Source of the DNA: Caryophanales bacterium UBA6259
GTDB lineage: Bacteria > Bacillota > Bacilli > Tepidibacillales > Tepidibacillaceae
Assembly: GCA_002441135.1 (NCBI GenBank)
Contig: DJVJ01000050.1
Span: forward strand, 9,329 to 73,328
Length of the DNA stretch: 64,000 bases
Direction of reading: 5' to 3'
Under the pieces are notes generated by a model, which did not search any database, was not told the DNA's origin, and saw only the letters and a program-made list of their open reading frames with translations. The translations under genes and the position numbers were made by a program. This document shows, piece by piece, positions 24,521-32,718 of the stretch. The stretch's first letter is position 1. Each line of letters opens with the position of its first letter.

Positions 24521-25537
24521 TTATTTTTTCTTTGCCCGTTTAAATAGATCCATGTGTTCTAGTGCACGTCCAGTACCCATTGCCACACAATCTAGTGCAT
24601 TCTCTGCTACAATAACAGGCATTCCTGTTTCTTTGGATAATAAGCGATCTAAATTACGAAGTAGTGCTCCACCACCTGTTAGTACGATACCACGATCCAT
24701 AATATCAGCTGCTAATTCTGGAGGAGTATTCTCTAAGGTGATTTTTACTGCATCAATAATACTATTTACGGTATCAGATAAAGCATTTGCAATTTCAGTT
24801 GTGGTAATTGCTAATGTCTTCGGCAATCCAGTTACGAGATCACGTCCTCTGATTTCCATAATTTCTTCTTTTTCTGGAGCAATGGCAGCACCGATATCTA
24901 GCTTAATTTGCTCTGCTGTTCGATCACCAATCATCAGATTGTACATTTTTTTAATATATTGAATAATAGCCTCATCCATTTCATCACCAGCAACACGAAT
25001 AGAGCGACTATTTACAATACCACCCAATGAGATAACCGCAACCTCAGTAGTACCTCCACCAATATCAACAACCATACTTCCTGTTGGCTCCCATACTGGT
25101 AAGTCCGCACCAATTGCTGCTGCTAATGGTTCTTCAATCACTTGAGCATCCTTTGCTCCAGCAAGCTTCGCTGCATCAATTACTGCTCTTTTTTCTACTT
25201 CTGTTATTCCAGATGGTACACATACCATAACATATGGCTTTCTTGTAAAAAGGCCTCTTTGCTTTTGCGCTTGATTGATGAAATAACGAATCATTGTTGC
25301 TGTAGTCTCAAAATCAGCAATAACGCCGTCCTTCATTGGACGTCTTGCGACAATACTGCCAGGTGTACGTCCAATCATCATTTTTGCAGAGTTACCGACT
25401 GCTTCAATTTTATTTTTATCCGTATTTATCGCCACAACGGACGGTTCTCTAACAACAATCCCTTTTCCCTTTACATAAACTAAAGTATTAGCTGTTCCTA
25501 AATCGATTGCAATATCTCGTGTAAACCCACCAAACAT
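24521..25537 (-). CDS. mreB: Actin-like cell-shape protein MreB
   Basis: Bacterial actin that directs lateral wall synthesis. The 338 residues include the phosphate-1 loop IDLGTANTLVYVKG, phosphate-2 VVDIGGGTTEVAVISLGG, and the adenosine motif GIVLTGGGALLRNL. AAGGGAG lies upstream of the ATG. A TATAAT at 25603-25608 could be a -10 of an internal promoter, but no -35 is convincing. First gene of mreB-mreC-mreD-PBP2-minC-minD-rodA. Confidence 0.97.
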   Translation of the reverse strand: MFGGFTRDIAIDLGTANTLVYVKGKGIVVREPSVVAINTDKNKIEAVGNSAKMMIGRTPGSIVARRPMKDGVIADFETTATMIRYFINQAQKQRGLFTRKPYVMVCVPSGITEVEKRAVIDAAKLAGAKDAQVIEEPLAAAIGADLPVWEPTGSMVVDIGGGTTEVAVISLGGIVNSRSIRVAGDEMDEAIIQYIKKMYNLMIGDRTAEQIKLDIGAAIAPEKEEIMEIRGRDLVTGLPKTLAITTTEIANALSDTVNSIIDAVKITLENTPPELAADIMDRGIVLTGGGALLRNLDRLLSKETGMPVIVAENALDCVAMGTGRALEHMDLFKRAKKK

Positions 25538-25642
25538 GTATTTCTTCTCCCTTCAGCTTAAACAAAAGATAGTAATAAGTTCATACACTATAACAAATTA
25601 ACATTATACTATATGTAAATCCAAAACTATACAACAGAATGA

Positions 25643-26347
25643 TTAGTTTTTCTTAGCAAATAATCCCTTTTCTTTTAACGAGATATAAGCGTTATCTCCA
25701 ATCACAATATGGTCTAGAACATCAATCCCTATTAGCTCTCCAGCATTTATAAGACGATGTGTAACATCAATATCTTCTTTACTTGGAGTGGGATCTCCAC
25801 TTGGATGGTTATGAGCAATAATTATTGCGGAGCTACTTTTCTTTATCGCTGGTTTAAAAACCTCTCTAGGATGTACTAGAGATGAATTTAAAGTACCCAC
25901 TGTAATCGTTTCCTTACCAATAATTTGATTCTTGGTATTTAACAATAATGCAATAAAATGTTCCTGCTTTAAATATCGCATCTCTTCCATAATATAGTGA
26001 GCGACATCCTTTGGCGAACGAATAGAAACGCGGTCAATTGATGATTGTAAAACAATCCTCTTTCCAAGTTCGATTGCAGCCTTAATTTGAACTGCCTTTG
26101 CAGGACCAATCCCTTTTATTTTTGTTAGCTCTTCTATAGTAACGTCATGTAGGTTATGTAATGTTTCTAATTCTGCTAATATTTTTTGCGCAAGATGTAA
26201 AACCGATTCATTACTACTCCCTGTCCTTAATAAAATAGCTAACAATTCTGCATTACTTAAGGAGCTTGCCCCAACCTGTAATAACCTCTCTCGTGGTCTT
26301 TCTGCTAAAGGAACATCCTTTACCATGATTGCTCTTGTATCTCCCAT
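25643..26347 (-). CDS. radC: RadC/YsxA family JAB domain protein
   Basis: UPF0758 (RadC) protein with an N-terminal UvrC-like HhH region (TKIKGIGPAKAVQI) and a C-terminal JAMM metalloprotease-like domain with HNHPSGDPTPSKED, in which the zinc ligands are intact. Start ATG 26347 behind AAAGGAGGG, 234 residues. Its biochemical role is not established despite the name. The maf-radC-mreB order is conserved in Bacillus. Confidence 0.93.
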   Translation of the reverse strand: MGDTRAIMVKDVPLAERPRERLLQVGASSLSNAELLAILLRTGSSNESVLHLAQKILAELETLHNLHDVTIEELTKIKGIGPAKAVQIKAAIELGKRIVLQSSIDRVSIRSPKDVAHYIMEEMRYLKQEHFIALLLNTKNQIIGKETITVGTLNSSLVHPREVFKPAIKKSSSAIIIAHNHPSGDPTPSKEDIDVTHRLINAGELIGIDVLDHIVIGDNAYISLKEKGLFAKKN

Positions 26348-26396
26348 AAAAATACCCTCCTTTTTCATCCAGAAGCAGGAGGTGTATCAATGAGGT

Positions 26397-27002
26397 TTAC
26401 GCATCGCTTTTTGGATGTACATATTGTTTCATAATATGAATCCCAAAGTGATGTAACTCTTGCGCTAGTAAAGATACAGGTAAGCCAACGACATTAAAGT
26501 AATCTCCTTCAATTCCTTCAATAATCATTGCCCCAATTCCTTGTATTCCATATGAGCCAGCCTTGTCCATTGGTTCTTTAGTTTCAATATAATAATTTAT
26601 TTCGTCCTCTGTTAAAGGCTTCATAAAAACTTTTGTTTTCTGATGTGTCACTTTCTTGTATAGGGTAGCTGCGTCAATTATAGCAATTCCACTATATACC
26701 TCATGAGCTCTCCCTTGCAAACGAGATAACATCCCATAGGCATCGGCTTGGTTTTTTGGTTTACCTAAAATTTCGTTATCTAAAACAACAATTGTGTCGG
26801 CACCAATTACAATTCCTTCATGGTAATTTTTTGCAATATCCATAGCCTTACGTAATGCAAGCTCTTCCACCATTTTGTCTGGTGCTAGAGGCTCCTCAAT
26901 ATGTTCATCTACCTCACTTGGATGTACGATAAATGGTAACTGAATTAATTGTAATAATTCTTTTCTTCTTGGAGAAGAAGACGCAAGAATGATTTTTTTC
27001 AT
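26397..27002 (-). CDS. maf: Maf-family nucleoside triphosphate pyrophosphatase
   Basis: House-cleaning pyrophosphatase acting on dTTP/UTP and modified nucleotides. It has the N-terminal SSSPRRKELL motif, GADTIVVLDNEILGKP (catalytic Asp) and YGIQGIGAMIIEGIEGDYFNVVGLP cut as GIQGIGAMII...GDYFNVVGLP. Start ATG 27002, six bases after AGGTGA, 201 residues. It is between DUF4321 and radC in one operon. Confidence 0.95.
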   Translation of the reverse strand: MKKIILASSSPRRKELLQLIQLPFIVHPSEVDEHIEEPLAPDKMVEELALRKAMDIAKNYHEGIVIGADTIVVLDNEILGKPKNQADAYGMLSRLQGRAHEVYSGIAIIDAATLYKKVTHQKTKVFMKPLTEDEINYYIETKEPMDKAGSYGIQGIGAMIIEGIEGDYFNVVGLPVSLLAQELHHFGIHIMKQYVHPKSDA

Positions 27003-27040
27003 ATTCTTCACCTATATTCTAGTTAGTTCTTTGGTTTTGA

Positions 27041-27280
27041 TTAGATTTTTTTATAAATCCAAAATGCAATGCCTAATCCAATAACACTTGCTAAATTTAG
27101 TTTAACCTGAAAATATAAATCATACTTCAAAATATTAAAATCTGCTCTAGGCTGCCAGCTAACTTGCTGAGACTTCGCTAAAATCGGTGCAACTCCTCCA
27201 AGGACTTCACCAATAATACTTCCAACTAAAAGACCAACGACAAGCAGAATAATTAACAATGTAACCTGTGGTATTTTCAT
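27041..27280 (-). CDS. DUF4321 small membrane protein
   Basis: A 79-residue protein with two membrane helices (about 7-30 and 61-76) separated by an extracytoplasmic loop containing WQPRADFNILKYDLYFQVKLN, here read as two halves WQPRADFNILKY and DLYFQVKLN. The pattern is that of DUF4321 proteins, which sit upstream of maf in many Firmicutes. Function unknown. AGGAG precedes the ATG and a good promoter lies 60 bases upstream. Confidence 0.8.
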   Translation of the reverse strand: MKIPQVTLLIILLVVGLLVGSIIGEVLGGVAPILAKSQQVSWQPRADFNILKYDLYFQVKLNLASVIGLGIAFWIYKKI

Positions 27281-27339
27281 GTTGTTTCTCCTCTGTGTAG
27301 ATGTATATTTTAGCTATAATTACCAATTGTATTTCTTTA

Positions 27340-27368
27340 AGTGTAGCAAATGTCCCTTATACTGACAA
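27340..27368 (-). promoter_or_regulatory. Sigma-A promoter of the DUF4321-maf-radC(-mre) operon
   Basis: TTGTCA (27363-27368), 17-base spacer, TACACT (27340-27345) on the minus strand, downstream of the aspA terminator. It may drive the whole block down to rodA, since no terminator is visible before 18302. Confidence 0.6.
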
Positions 27369-27401
27369 GATAATACATCATTCTACAAAAAAATAATCGA
27401 G

Positions 27402-27430
27402 TTAAAAAAAAAGCTACATAAGTAGCTTTT
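27402..27430 (-). terminator. Terminator after aspA
   Basis: Stem AAAAGCTAC / GTAGCTTTT with a 4-base loop, followed on the minus strand by a T-run. It starts 26 bases after the aspA stop. Confidence 0.8.
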
Positions 27431-27455
27431 AAAGAAACAATCAGTTTTTATCATA

Positions 27456-28880
27456 TTATTTTGTCTTATCAAATAATAATCTTGCTCCAGCAATGCCAGG
27501 AACGGTCATTTCTTTCGCATCTAAAATGACATCTAATTCTTCTTCCGTCAAAATTCCACGTTCTAAACAAATTTCACGAACCGATCGACCAGACTGAATT
27601 GCTTCCTTCGCAATCTGTGTTGCAGTTTCATAGCCAACATGTGGATTTATTGCGGTAACTACTCCAACACTCTGCTCAACCATTTGCTTGCAACGCTCAA
27701 TATTTGCCGTAATACCCTCAATCAAATGAGTTCTAAAAACAGTTAATCCATTTTGTAATATACTTAATGATTGTAATAAATTAAACACCAATACTGGTTC
27801 CATTACATTTAGCTCTAATTGACCTGCTTCAGATGCCAAGGAAATGGTATGATCATTCCCAATCACTTGGAAGGCAATTTGATTAATAACCTCAGCCATA
27901 ACTGGATTCACTTTACCAGGCATGATTGAAGAACCAGGTTGTCTTGCTGGAAGATTAATCTCGTTAAGACCTACCCTTGGTCCAGAAGCCATCAATCGTA
28001 AATCATTGGCCATTTTGGATAAATTAATGGCTAAAATTTTTAAAGCAGAAGAGACTTCTGTATATGCGTCCGTATTTTGAGTAGCATCTACTAAATCTTC
28101 GGCGTTTCTTAATGGGTGTTCTGTAATCTCCGCTAATATTTCAACAACACGCTTTATATATTCAGGCATTGCATTGAGTCCTGTACCAACCGCTGTTGCA
28201 CCCATATTTACTTCTAAAAGGTTTTTAACCGATTCTTGTACACGAACAATATCTCTGCCAAGAACTCTTGCATAAGCACCAAACTCTTGTCCTAAACGAA
28301 TAGGCACTGCATCTTGTAAATGGGTTCTCCCCATTTTTATTACATCATCAAATTCTTTTTCCTTTTGATGTAAAGCATCCTTTAGTTTCTTTAATGCTTC
28401 AATCAAACCACTAGAATGATTTAATACCGCGATATGAATCGCTGTAGGAAAAGCATCATTGGTTGATTGAGCCATATTAACATGGGTATTTGGACTAAGA
28501 AGAAGATATTCTCCTTTTTTCCCACCCAAAATTTCAATCGCTCGATTAGCAATGACTTCATTCGCATTCATATTAAATGAAGTTCCTGCTCCTCCTTGAA
28601 TAGAGTCGACGATAAAATACTCATGTAATTTACCATCTATAATTTCCTCTGAAGCTTGTACAATCGCATTTGCTAGTTTGGGATTTAAGACACCTACCTC
28701 CATATTGGCCAATGCTGCCGCTTTCTTCACATAGCCAAATGCACGAATTAGCTCCCGATGTGGTGGGTAACCTGTAATCGGAAAATTTTCTACAGCACGA
28801 AGGGTCTGAATTCCATAATAGGCATCAACAGGAACTTCTTTAGTCCCTAAGAGATCCTTTTCTGTACGATATTGAGTCAT
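27456..28880 (-). CDS. aspA: Aspartate ammonia-lyase
   Basis: Reversible deamination of aspartate to fumarate. The 474-residue protein belongs to the fumarase/aspartase superfamily, with the signature GSSIMPGKVNP in the mobile catalytic loop and GRTHLQDAVPI. The N-terminal LLGTKEVPVDAYYGIQT and ENFPITG are typical of aspartases more than class II fumarases. It forms its own transcription unit with promoter and terminator and interrupts the conserved spoIIB-maf neighbourhood. In an anaerobe it would feed fumarate respiration, but that is inference. Confidence 0.9.
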   Translation of the reverse strand: MTQYRTEKDLLGTKEVPVDAYYGIQTLRAVENFPITGYPPHRELIRAFGYVKKAAALANMEVGVLNPKLANAIVQASEEIIDGKLHEYFIVDSIQGGAGTSFNMNANEVIANRAIEILGGKKGEYLLLSPNTHVNMAQSTNDAFPTAIHIAVLNHSSGLIEALKKLKDALHQKEKEFDDVIKMGRTHLQDAVPIRLGQEFGAYARVLGRDIVRVQESVKNLLEVNMGATAVGTGLNAMPEYIKRVVEILAEITEHPLRNAEDLVDATQNTDAYTEVSSALKILAINLSKMANDLRLMASGPRVGLNEINLPARQPGSSIMPGKVNPVMAEVINQIAFQVIGNDHTISLASEAGQLELNVMEPVLVFNLLQSLSILQNGLTVFRTHLIEGITANIERCKQMVEQSVGVVTAINPHVGYETATQIAKEAIQSGRSVREICLERGILTEEELDVILDAKEMTVPGIAGARLLFDKTK

Positions 28881-28921
28881 TTATGTAGACCTCCACTTTT
28901 TCAGGTAATTTTTACCCCTAT

Positions 28922-28950
28922 ATTATCCCACTTAACCAGTCTAAATACAA
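28922..28950 (-). promoter_or_regulatory. Sigma-A promoter of aspA
   Basis: TTGTAT (28945-28950), 17-base spacer, GATAAT (28922-28927) on the minus strand, immediately after the spoIIB stop. Confidence 0.6.
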
Positions 28951-28959
28951 TTTGGCCGA

Positions 28960-30222
28960 CTAAAGTTCCATTAATTTTTGATATTGGAATTTGTAAATTA
29001 GTAATCCTGCTTCAATATCCCAAAGGTAAACAGAATTCGTATTCTTCTGGTATGCAGCTAATGCTTGGATGGAAATATTCATTTGTTTTACCATGTCACT
29101 CACTATTTTTTCATGCTCAGTAAGCTCATCTTGCTTTAAAAGTGGGAGCAATGTTTGAGTATCTAACAAAAATTGTTGATGTTGTTTTTGAATTGCTGCA
29201 AAATCCAGTGCATTGTTATTGGCGGAAATCGACTCTCCAATTTGACCAGCCAAAGTAGAGACTAACCGATTACCGGTTAATAACCATTTACTAAATGCGG
29301 AATGGGTACCTTCTGCAAATTCTCCTTTAAATGAACCGATCGGATAGTCTTTCACATATATTTCTATTCCCTTTTCTTTTAAAGCGTTTGCTAAAGTTAG
29401 ACCATTTTCCTTATCCATTGTCATACCCAAAAACAAGTGAAATGGGCCATTTCCTACAATTATTCCGTTCAATCCATTTTTCTTATGTTCTGTTAGAGCT
29501 GTTTCTGCCCCTACGCGATCACTAAATACACCAGCCTGTAAAACATAAATTACTTGCTCATCAATAGTTAGTGCTGCTGATTCACTTTTTCCTTGGCCTA
29601 CAGCAGATAACGGATTATTTATTGTTGTATTTTCTTTCTCTCCAAATAACGGATTAACAAAATAAATAAGAAGTAATGTTCCAATAACCATTCCTGTAAT
29701 AATTGCCCCAACCCCTGCAGCAACCGTTTTTAATAATTGTGAGTTAATTTGAAGGGAAATTCGTTTATTTTTTTTTCTTGGTGGTGTGGAATATTCAGGT
29801 TCATCATGATAGGAATTAGAAAAAGTATCTCCTTTTCTAATAAAAGAAGGAAAGCGATTTTTAAAGCTTTCTTCCATTTTTTCATCGATAATTTCTATAT
29901 CATATTTAGGAGATGGAGCTTCAATCTTATCTGGGACCGGTAGATCAGTGCTCAGATTTTCGTTTAAAGTAAATTTGGAATGGTTGTCCACAAAGATAAG
30001 GTCATCATTATTTACTGATTCTAATCGCTCCAACAAGTCTTCTTGTGTTGGAGCTGGTTTTGGTGCTGGTTTTGGTGCTATGTCCTGATTAGTTTTTACA
30101 ATGTATAGGTTTTTTTGCTTGTCCTCATTTTTCTGTTTGTCTTCATTTTTTTGTTCTACTCTTTCTGTTTTTCTTTTTTCTACTGGTTTCCATGCTCGTA
30201 TATTGATTTTAGGGTTGTCCAC
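28960..30222 (-). CDS. spoIIB: SpoIIB-like SPOR-domain membrane protein
   Basis: A 420-residue protein with a long charged N-terminal cytoplasmic region. That region contains a KNEDKQ repeat (26-37) and a KPAP repeat (51-58). One transmembrane helix (about 164-188) is followed by a SPOR domain (about 223-293, VIYVLQAGVFSDRVGAETAL). SPOR domains bind septal peptidoglycan lacking stem peptides. SpoIIB of B. subtilis has the same architecture and helps localise the engulfment machinery, and it occupies the same position upstream of maf. It starts at GTG 30222 behind GAGGAGG. The residues after the SPOR domain are helical and unrecognised. Confidence 0.77.
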   Translation of the reverse strand: MDNPKINIRAWKPVEKRKTERVEQKNEDKQKNEDKQKNLYIVKTNQDIAPKPAPKPAPTQEDLLERLESVNNDDLIFVDNHSKFTLNENLSTDLPVPDKIEAPSPKYDIEIIDEKMEESFKNRFPSFIRKGDTFSNSYHDEPEYSTPPRKKNKRISLQINSQLLKTVAAGVGAIITGMVIGTLLLIYFVNPLFGEKENTTINNPLSAVGQGKSESAALTIDEQVIYVLQAGVFSDRVGAETALTEHKKNGLNGIIVGNGPFHLFLGMTMDKENGLTLANALKEKGIEIYVKDYPIGSFKGEFAEGTHSAFSKWLLTGNRLVSTLAGQIGESISANNNALDFAAIQKQHQQFLLDTQTLLPLLKQDELTEHEKIVSDMVKQMNISIQALAAYQKNTNSVYLWDIEAGLLIYKFQYQKLMEL

Positions 30223-30282
30223 TTTTTAAACCTCCTCAGCCATTCTTTTATTCCATATATATGAATAAAAGTGAGGATTAGA

Positions 30283-30323
30283 ACAAAAAAAATAGACTTG
30301 ATTTTTTGAAATCAAGTCTATTT
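30283..30323 (-). terminator. Terminator of the type IV pilus operon
   Basis: Perfect 15-bp stem AAATAGACTTGATTT / AAATCAAGTCTATTT, 4-base loop, followed on the minus strand by eight T residues. It starts 37 bases after the pilO stop. Confidence 0.88.
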
Positions 30324-30359
30324 AAATTTATTTATTGGTCTTATTAATAATAGTTTGTC

Positions 30360-31016
30360 TTATATTGGGTTATTACTTTGATTTGGTGTGTAAGTAGGAA
30401 TTGGTGGTAGAGGTGAAAGAATACCATCCATTTCCGGTGAATAATAGGTATTAAAGGTTAGCTCAACCATTGGATTCGTTGAAGTAGCTGCCCATTGCCA
30501 TTCACCCAAATTAATTAACCGCTCCGACTCATAAACATCATTGATAAAATCTCTTAAATCAAAATAACTGCCACTAACTGTCATATGAATGCTAATAGTG
30601 ACAATACCCGGTTCTGAATTCTTCTCTGAGTGTTCTTTTGTTGCTTCGTTCGTATTACCCTTTTCATCGTTAACAGAATTTTGTACGGTTATATTCCCTA
30701 GAGTTTCTTCAAAATCGATGGAATAAATTGCTATTTTATTTTTAGAAGAAACCTGCTCTAGAAACTGGAGAAGTTGAGGTGTACCCGGTTCTGATGGTAG
30801 CCTATGATAAAATTCGTTTACATCCTTAATTTTAGGTTTTTTCTCTATTTCCTTTAACTGTTGATCAATTAAGGCAATAAATTCTTCTTCTTTTTGAATC
30901 TCTGTCTTAAGTTCAAGTATTTTTTGATTATAGTCTGTTACCTTATAAAAGTAGAAGCTTCCCATAATGACAAAAAACAGAAGGATAATTAATAATGCTT
31001 TACGCCCTTCACTCAT
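30360..31016 (-). CDS. pilO: PilO-like type IV pilus alignment protein
   Basis: A 218-residue bitopic protein with one N-terminal helix (about 7-24), a coiled coil (about 30-60) and a ferredoxin-like periplasmic domain (ISIHMTVSGSYFDLRDFIN) typical of PilO. With PilM and PilN it forms the inner-membrane assembly platform. It has an insert of charged residues (about 110-135) and a Pro-rich C-terminus (LSPLPPIPTYTPN). It overlaps pilN by 8 bases; AAGGAGGGG precedes the ATG. Last gene of the pilus operon. Confidence 0.8.
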   Translation of the reverse strand: MSEGRKALLIILLFFVIMGSFYFYKVTDYNQKILELKTEIQKEEEFIALIDQQLKEIEKKPKIKDVNEFYHRLPSEPGTPQLLQFLEQVSSKNKIAIYSIDFEETLGNITVQNSVNDEKGNTNEATKEHSEKNSEPGIVTISIHMTVSGSYFDLRDFINDVYESERLINLGEWQWAATSTNPMVELTFNTYYSPEMDGILSPLPPIPTYTPNQSNNPI

Positions 31017-31584
31017 GGTTAATCCCCTCCTTCATATACAGCTTATCAAGATTAACCGTTACTTTGATAGTAAATAGTTTACCGGAGTAACCTACTCCTT
31101 GACTAGAGGCATTGCTTTCCTGAATAACTGGTACATCAATATTTTTAACCCATTCAATCTTGGATAATAATTGCACATATTGCCCAATAAGATCAATCGA
31201 AGGGAAAATCCCCTGCATTTCTATAATTCCTTCATCTGACCAAGCCATTCTCATTATTCGCCCACTAGAAGGTAGTTGTCTACTAATTTCATCCACATAG
31301 TCAACCCAGTTCACATGCGTTGGTAATAATTCCTGATAATCCTTTAAATAGGTTTCCACAAGTAAAGAGGTTTCTTTTTCTTTATTGAGAACTCCCATTT
31401 TCACTTCACGATCTGCCTTCATCCGCTCCAGAATCAATTGATTCTCTTCGAGTAGACTGGATTTATGCCAGATCTGTAAACCAATAAAGGAACCAAAAAC
31501 AATAACAACCACACCAGCTATTATAGCAATTGGCCATTGATATTTTTTGGTGGTTGGAACATGAGGCAAAAGATTAATGTCCAT
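31009..31584 (-). CDS. pilN: PilN-like type IV pilus assembly protein
   Basis: 191 residues. The N-terminus MDINLLPHVPTTKKYQW contains the INLLP motif by which PilN binds the groove of PilM, followed by a membrane helix (about 18-38), a coiled coil and a ferredoxin-like domain. The ATG overlaps the pilM stop (TAATG). Role: links cytoplasmic PilM to PilO. Confidence 0.87.
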   Translation of the reverse strand: MDINLLPHVPTTKKYQWPIAIIAGVVVIVFGSFIGLQIWHKSSLLEENQLILERMKADREVKMGVLNKEKETSLLVETYLKDYQELLPTHVNWVDYVDEISRQLPSSGRIMRMAWSDEGIIEMQGIFPSIDLIGQYVQLLSKIEWVKNIDVPVIQESNASSQGVGYSGKLFTIKVTVNLDKLYMKEGINHE

Positions 31585-32672
31585 TACTCAACCACCTCTC
31601 TAAATAACATACCAATTCCAACTTCATAGCCCAAAAGACGTTCGGTCTCTAGTTTTTTATTTTCTGATGTATATCGAAGGGAGTGTACCTCCATATCTAA
31701 TCTCTCTTGTATTTGGTTGTAAAACTCAATAGGAAGATCAAAAAGGGACGAAATATAGCAATGATTAATTTTTTGATCCTGATGATTTAAGGTGAATCGG
31801 AAAAAATTAATGGCTCGTTCTATTTCATGACCTAATTCAGTAACAAAGGATTGATAATTTTCTTTTTCCTGAATTCGATCTAAAAGGGTTTTTGCATCAT
31901 ATATTTTTCCGTTTAATACCTCTTGTTTAGATGATTCTTCTTCAACCTCTGCGAATTCCTTTATCTGTTCCTGACGCTTCACAAAGCTATCAATCGCCAT
32001 TTCATAATGACGAGTAAACCATAAAATACTATTAGCAAAAATATGCAAATCAACACCAAACCGTGAGATATTCACTAGTAATATAGGGTCATCTTTTTTG
32101 TTTTCATGAATTGCGGAAAAAATACGATATAAACTTAGAGCTGGGATATCTACGTATTTGGGCTTGAAGCCATTTTCCTGTAATATTTCAACCATTGGAT
32201 AGATTAAATCTCCCGGTGCAGCAACAATCATCACTGAACTAGCCAGTTCTCCTTCGTCATTATATACAGGCTGATCGCTTTTTAGCTTAACTAGGTCCAC
32301 AATCGGTAAATCAAATGGTAAATGAATGCTTGTCCCAATTTCAAATTGAACCATTTGCTTCAAATCCTTCTCTGGTACATCTGGCATCGCTTGATGCCTT
32401 ACAATGACTAATGAGCTAGGAATTACGATATGGACTAGCTTTGCTTTTATTTTATATTCTTTTACCTGCTGCTTCAGGATTTCTTCCCATTGGCCCTTAT
32501 CTAGCTTGCCGCCATCACCAATCATTGAGTGCTTTAATGAGAAGGCCTGATGAATGGTTTGAATCTGTTTGTTTTTAATTGTTACCTCTAAAAAGCGAAC
32601 ACAATCCTCCTCTAGGGAAACTGTTAATAATCTAGTTTTGTTTTTAATTAATCTAAGTAATTTCTTTTTCAA
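31584..32672 (-). CDS. pilM: PilM-like actin-fold pilus assembly ATPase
   Basis: 362 residues of the PilM/FtsA-like fold (LLTVSLEEDCVRFLEV, then the phosphate-2-like region LLVNISRFGVDLHIF). Compared with Gram-negative PilM the phosphate loops look degenerate. It starts at TTG 32672, about eight bases after GAGGTGA. It recruits PilN and the PilB/PilT/PilC motor on the cytoplasmic side. It follows the 496-residue pilin-like gene by 46 bases. Confidence 0.83.
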   Translation of the reverse strand: MKKKLLRLIKNKTRLLTVSLEEDCVRFLEVTIKNKQIQTIHQAFSLKHSMIGDGGKLDKGQWEEILKQQVKEYKIKAKLVHIVIPSSLVIVRHQAMPDVPEKDLKQMVQFEIGTSIHLPFDLPIVDLVKLKSDQPVYNDEGELASSVMIVAAPGDLIYPMVEILQENGFKPKYVDIPALSLYRIFSAIHENKKDDPILLVNISRFGVDLHIFANSILWFTRHYEMAIDSFVKRQEQIKEFAEVEEESSKQEVLNGKIYDAKTLLDRIQEKENYQSFVTELGHEIERAINFFRFTLNHQDQKINHCYISSLFDLPIEFYNQIQERLDMEVHSLRYTSENKKLETERLLGYEVGIGMLFREVVE

Positions 32673-32718
32673 TTGAATTTCACCTCAGTTTCTCCGCTCA
32701 CCCAATATAATTCTATTC

